From Pseudopedobacter sp038243635 (lineage in GTDB: Bacteria > Bacteroidota > Bacteroidia > Sphingobacteriales > Sphingobacteriaceae), in the NCBI GenBank assembly GCA_038243635.1, contig JBBSQW010000001.1, positions 1 through 64,000 of the forward strand: 64,000 nt of DNA, given 5' to 3'. Under the pieces are notes generated by a model that saw only the letters and a list, made by a program, of their open reading frames with translations, made no database searches and was not told where the DNA came from. A program made the translations under genes and the position numbers. This document shows, in pieces, positions 63,655 through 64,000 of this stretch (positions are counted from its first letter, which is position 1; each line of letters opens with the position of its first letter).

Positions 63655-64000
63655 ACCTTAATTACAAAATGAGCAGTATTTCTGTTACGCTCTATTAAAT
63701 AAATTTCCCCACTTATGTATTTTTTTATAGCCTCGTCATTTGGATGGCGAATGGTGATTAGCTTTAAATCAGCATTATATCGTAAATCTAAATCAGGAGA
63801 CAATAAAGTCTTAAATCTATCGAATTTATTCTCATCAAAGTCAAAACTGGCAGAGAAAGTTAACGCGGAAACTTGCAAAGTATTTACTTTGATATAAGCA
63901 TCGGCGAAAGCCTTAAAAATTTCACTGAGCTGATTTTCTGTAACGAAAGCTAAGTCTTTAGTATGTAGCGTAATTAGTGCTTGGTTATTTTTAACGATGA
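63651..64000 (-). CDS. lysC: Aspartate kinase, C-terminal part (runs off the window)
   Basis: The open frame enters from the right edge and ends with TGA at 63651-63653. The visible 115 residues read IVKNNQALITLHTKDLAFVT, then SEIFKAFADAYIKVNTLQVS and LIERNRNTAHFVIK at the end. This is the ACT-domain region and C-terminal tail of Bacteroidota aspartokinases, which phosphorylate aspartate at the head of lysine, threonine and methionine synthesis. The ACT domains carry feedback control. The kinase domain lies outside the window. The apparent start at 63878 is internal. Confidence 0.8.
   Translation of the reverse strand, partial: IVKNNQALITLHTKDLAFVTENQLSEIFKAFADAYIKVNTLQVSALTFSASFDFDENKFDRFKTLLSPDLDLRYNADLKLITIRHPNDEAIKKYISGEIYLIERNRNTAHFVIKV

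Noticed and set aside
63651..63878. Independent 75-codon small protein
   Set aside because: The frame stays open to the window edge and reads as the end of an aspartate kinase; the start at 63878 is an internal TTG.

Overview
The window is about 64 kb of a low-GC Bacteroidota chromosome, most likely from the family Sphingobacteriaceae (Pedobacter-like). Support comes from the gene families (DUF4249 with a TonB-dependent receptor, DUF2911, DUF4290, DUF3347, HYC_CC_PP, ISAon1-type transposase relics), A-rich sequence instead of Shine-Dalgarno sites before genes, and promoters of the Bacteroidota TTG-N19-21-TAnnTTTG type. The family assignment is an inference from these families; no search was run.

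Layout. 1-180: end of an rRNA operon (5S rRNA and terminator). 181-2160: an insertion-sequence graveyard with two ISAon1-type relics and one IS3-type relic, all broken. 2170-10602 (minus): a WD40 protein and the complete histidine pathway hisG-D-C-B-H-A-F-IE, preceded by a promoter, a 14-codon leader peptide with four histidine codons, and a candidate attenuator. 10717-16755 (minus): anti-sigma/ECF sigma pair downstream of lipA, an OmpR-type regulator, a TlpA-like lipoprotein and gatB. 17281-20340 (plus): SpmA/SpmB-like membrane protein, mgsA, a membrane protein and a broken membrane-protein gene. 20450-24293: DUF4249/TonB receptor pair and a DUF2911 protein. 24720-30588 (minus): two family-2 glycosyltransferases, a membrane 4Fe-4S protein, a flavoprotein and a DUF547 lipoprotein, which look like one unit of unknown function. 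30730-37269: murA (Asp in place of the catalytic Cys), DUF4290, uridine kinase, LysM protein, DUF4905-like protein, NfeD and Dps. 37353-41893 (minus): a large outer-membrane receptor with a CBM9-like partner, and a pseudouridine synthase. 41894-42877: repeat-rich spacer. 42878-47298: ettA split by a one-base frameshift, then clpC, whose stop codon opens a (TAGT)15 microsatellite. 47772-49218: DsrE-like lipoprotein and a methyltransferase. 49572-57662 (minus): a copper/heavy-metal efflux cluster (HYC_CC_PP, CusA-type pump in two reading frames, TolC, two adaptors, DUF3347). 57798-61776 (plus): small protein, YyaL-type thioredoxin-domain protein, SlyD-type isomerase, 1-Cys peroxiredoxin and cold-shock protein. 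62151-64000 (minus): DUF3817, a THUMP-like methyltransferase and the 3' end of an aspartate kinase gene.

How the genes work together. The his operon is a full PRPP-to-histidine pathway with its own cis control. The cus-type cluster is a complete tripartite metal pump plus small periplasmic metal-handling proteins, facing a palindromic operator-like site. The glycosyltransferase/redox/DUF547 block is the best candidate for an undescribed system. Non-coding DNA is rich in short palindromic repeats of at least three families.
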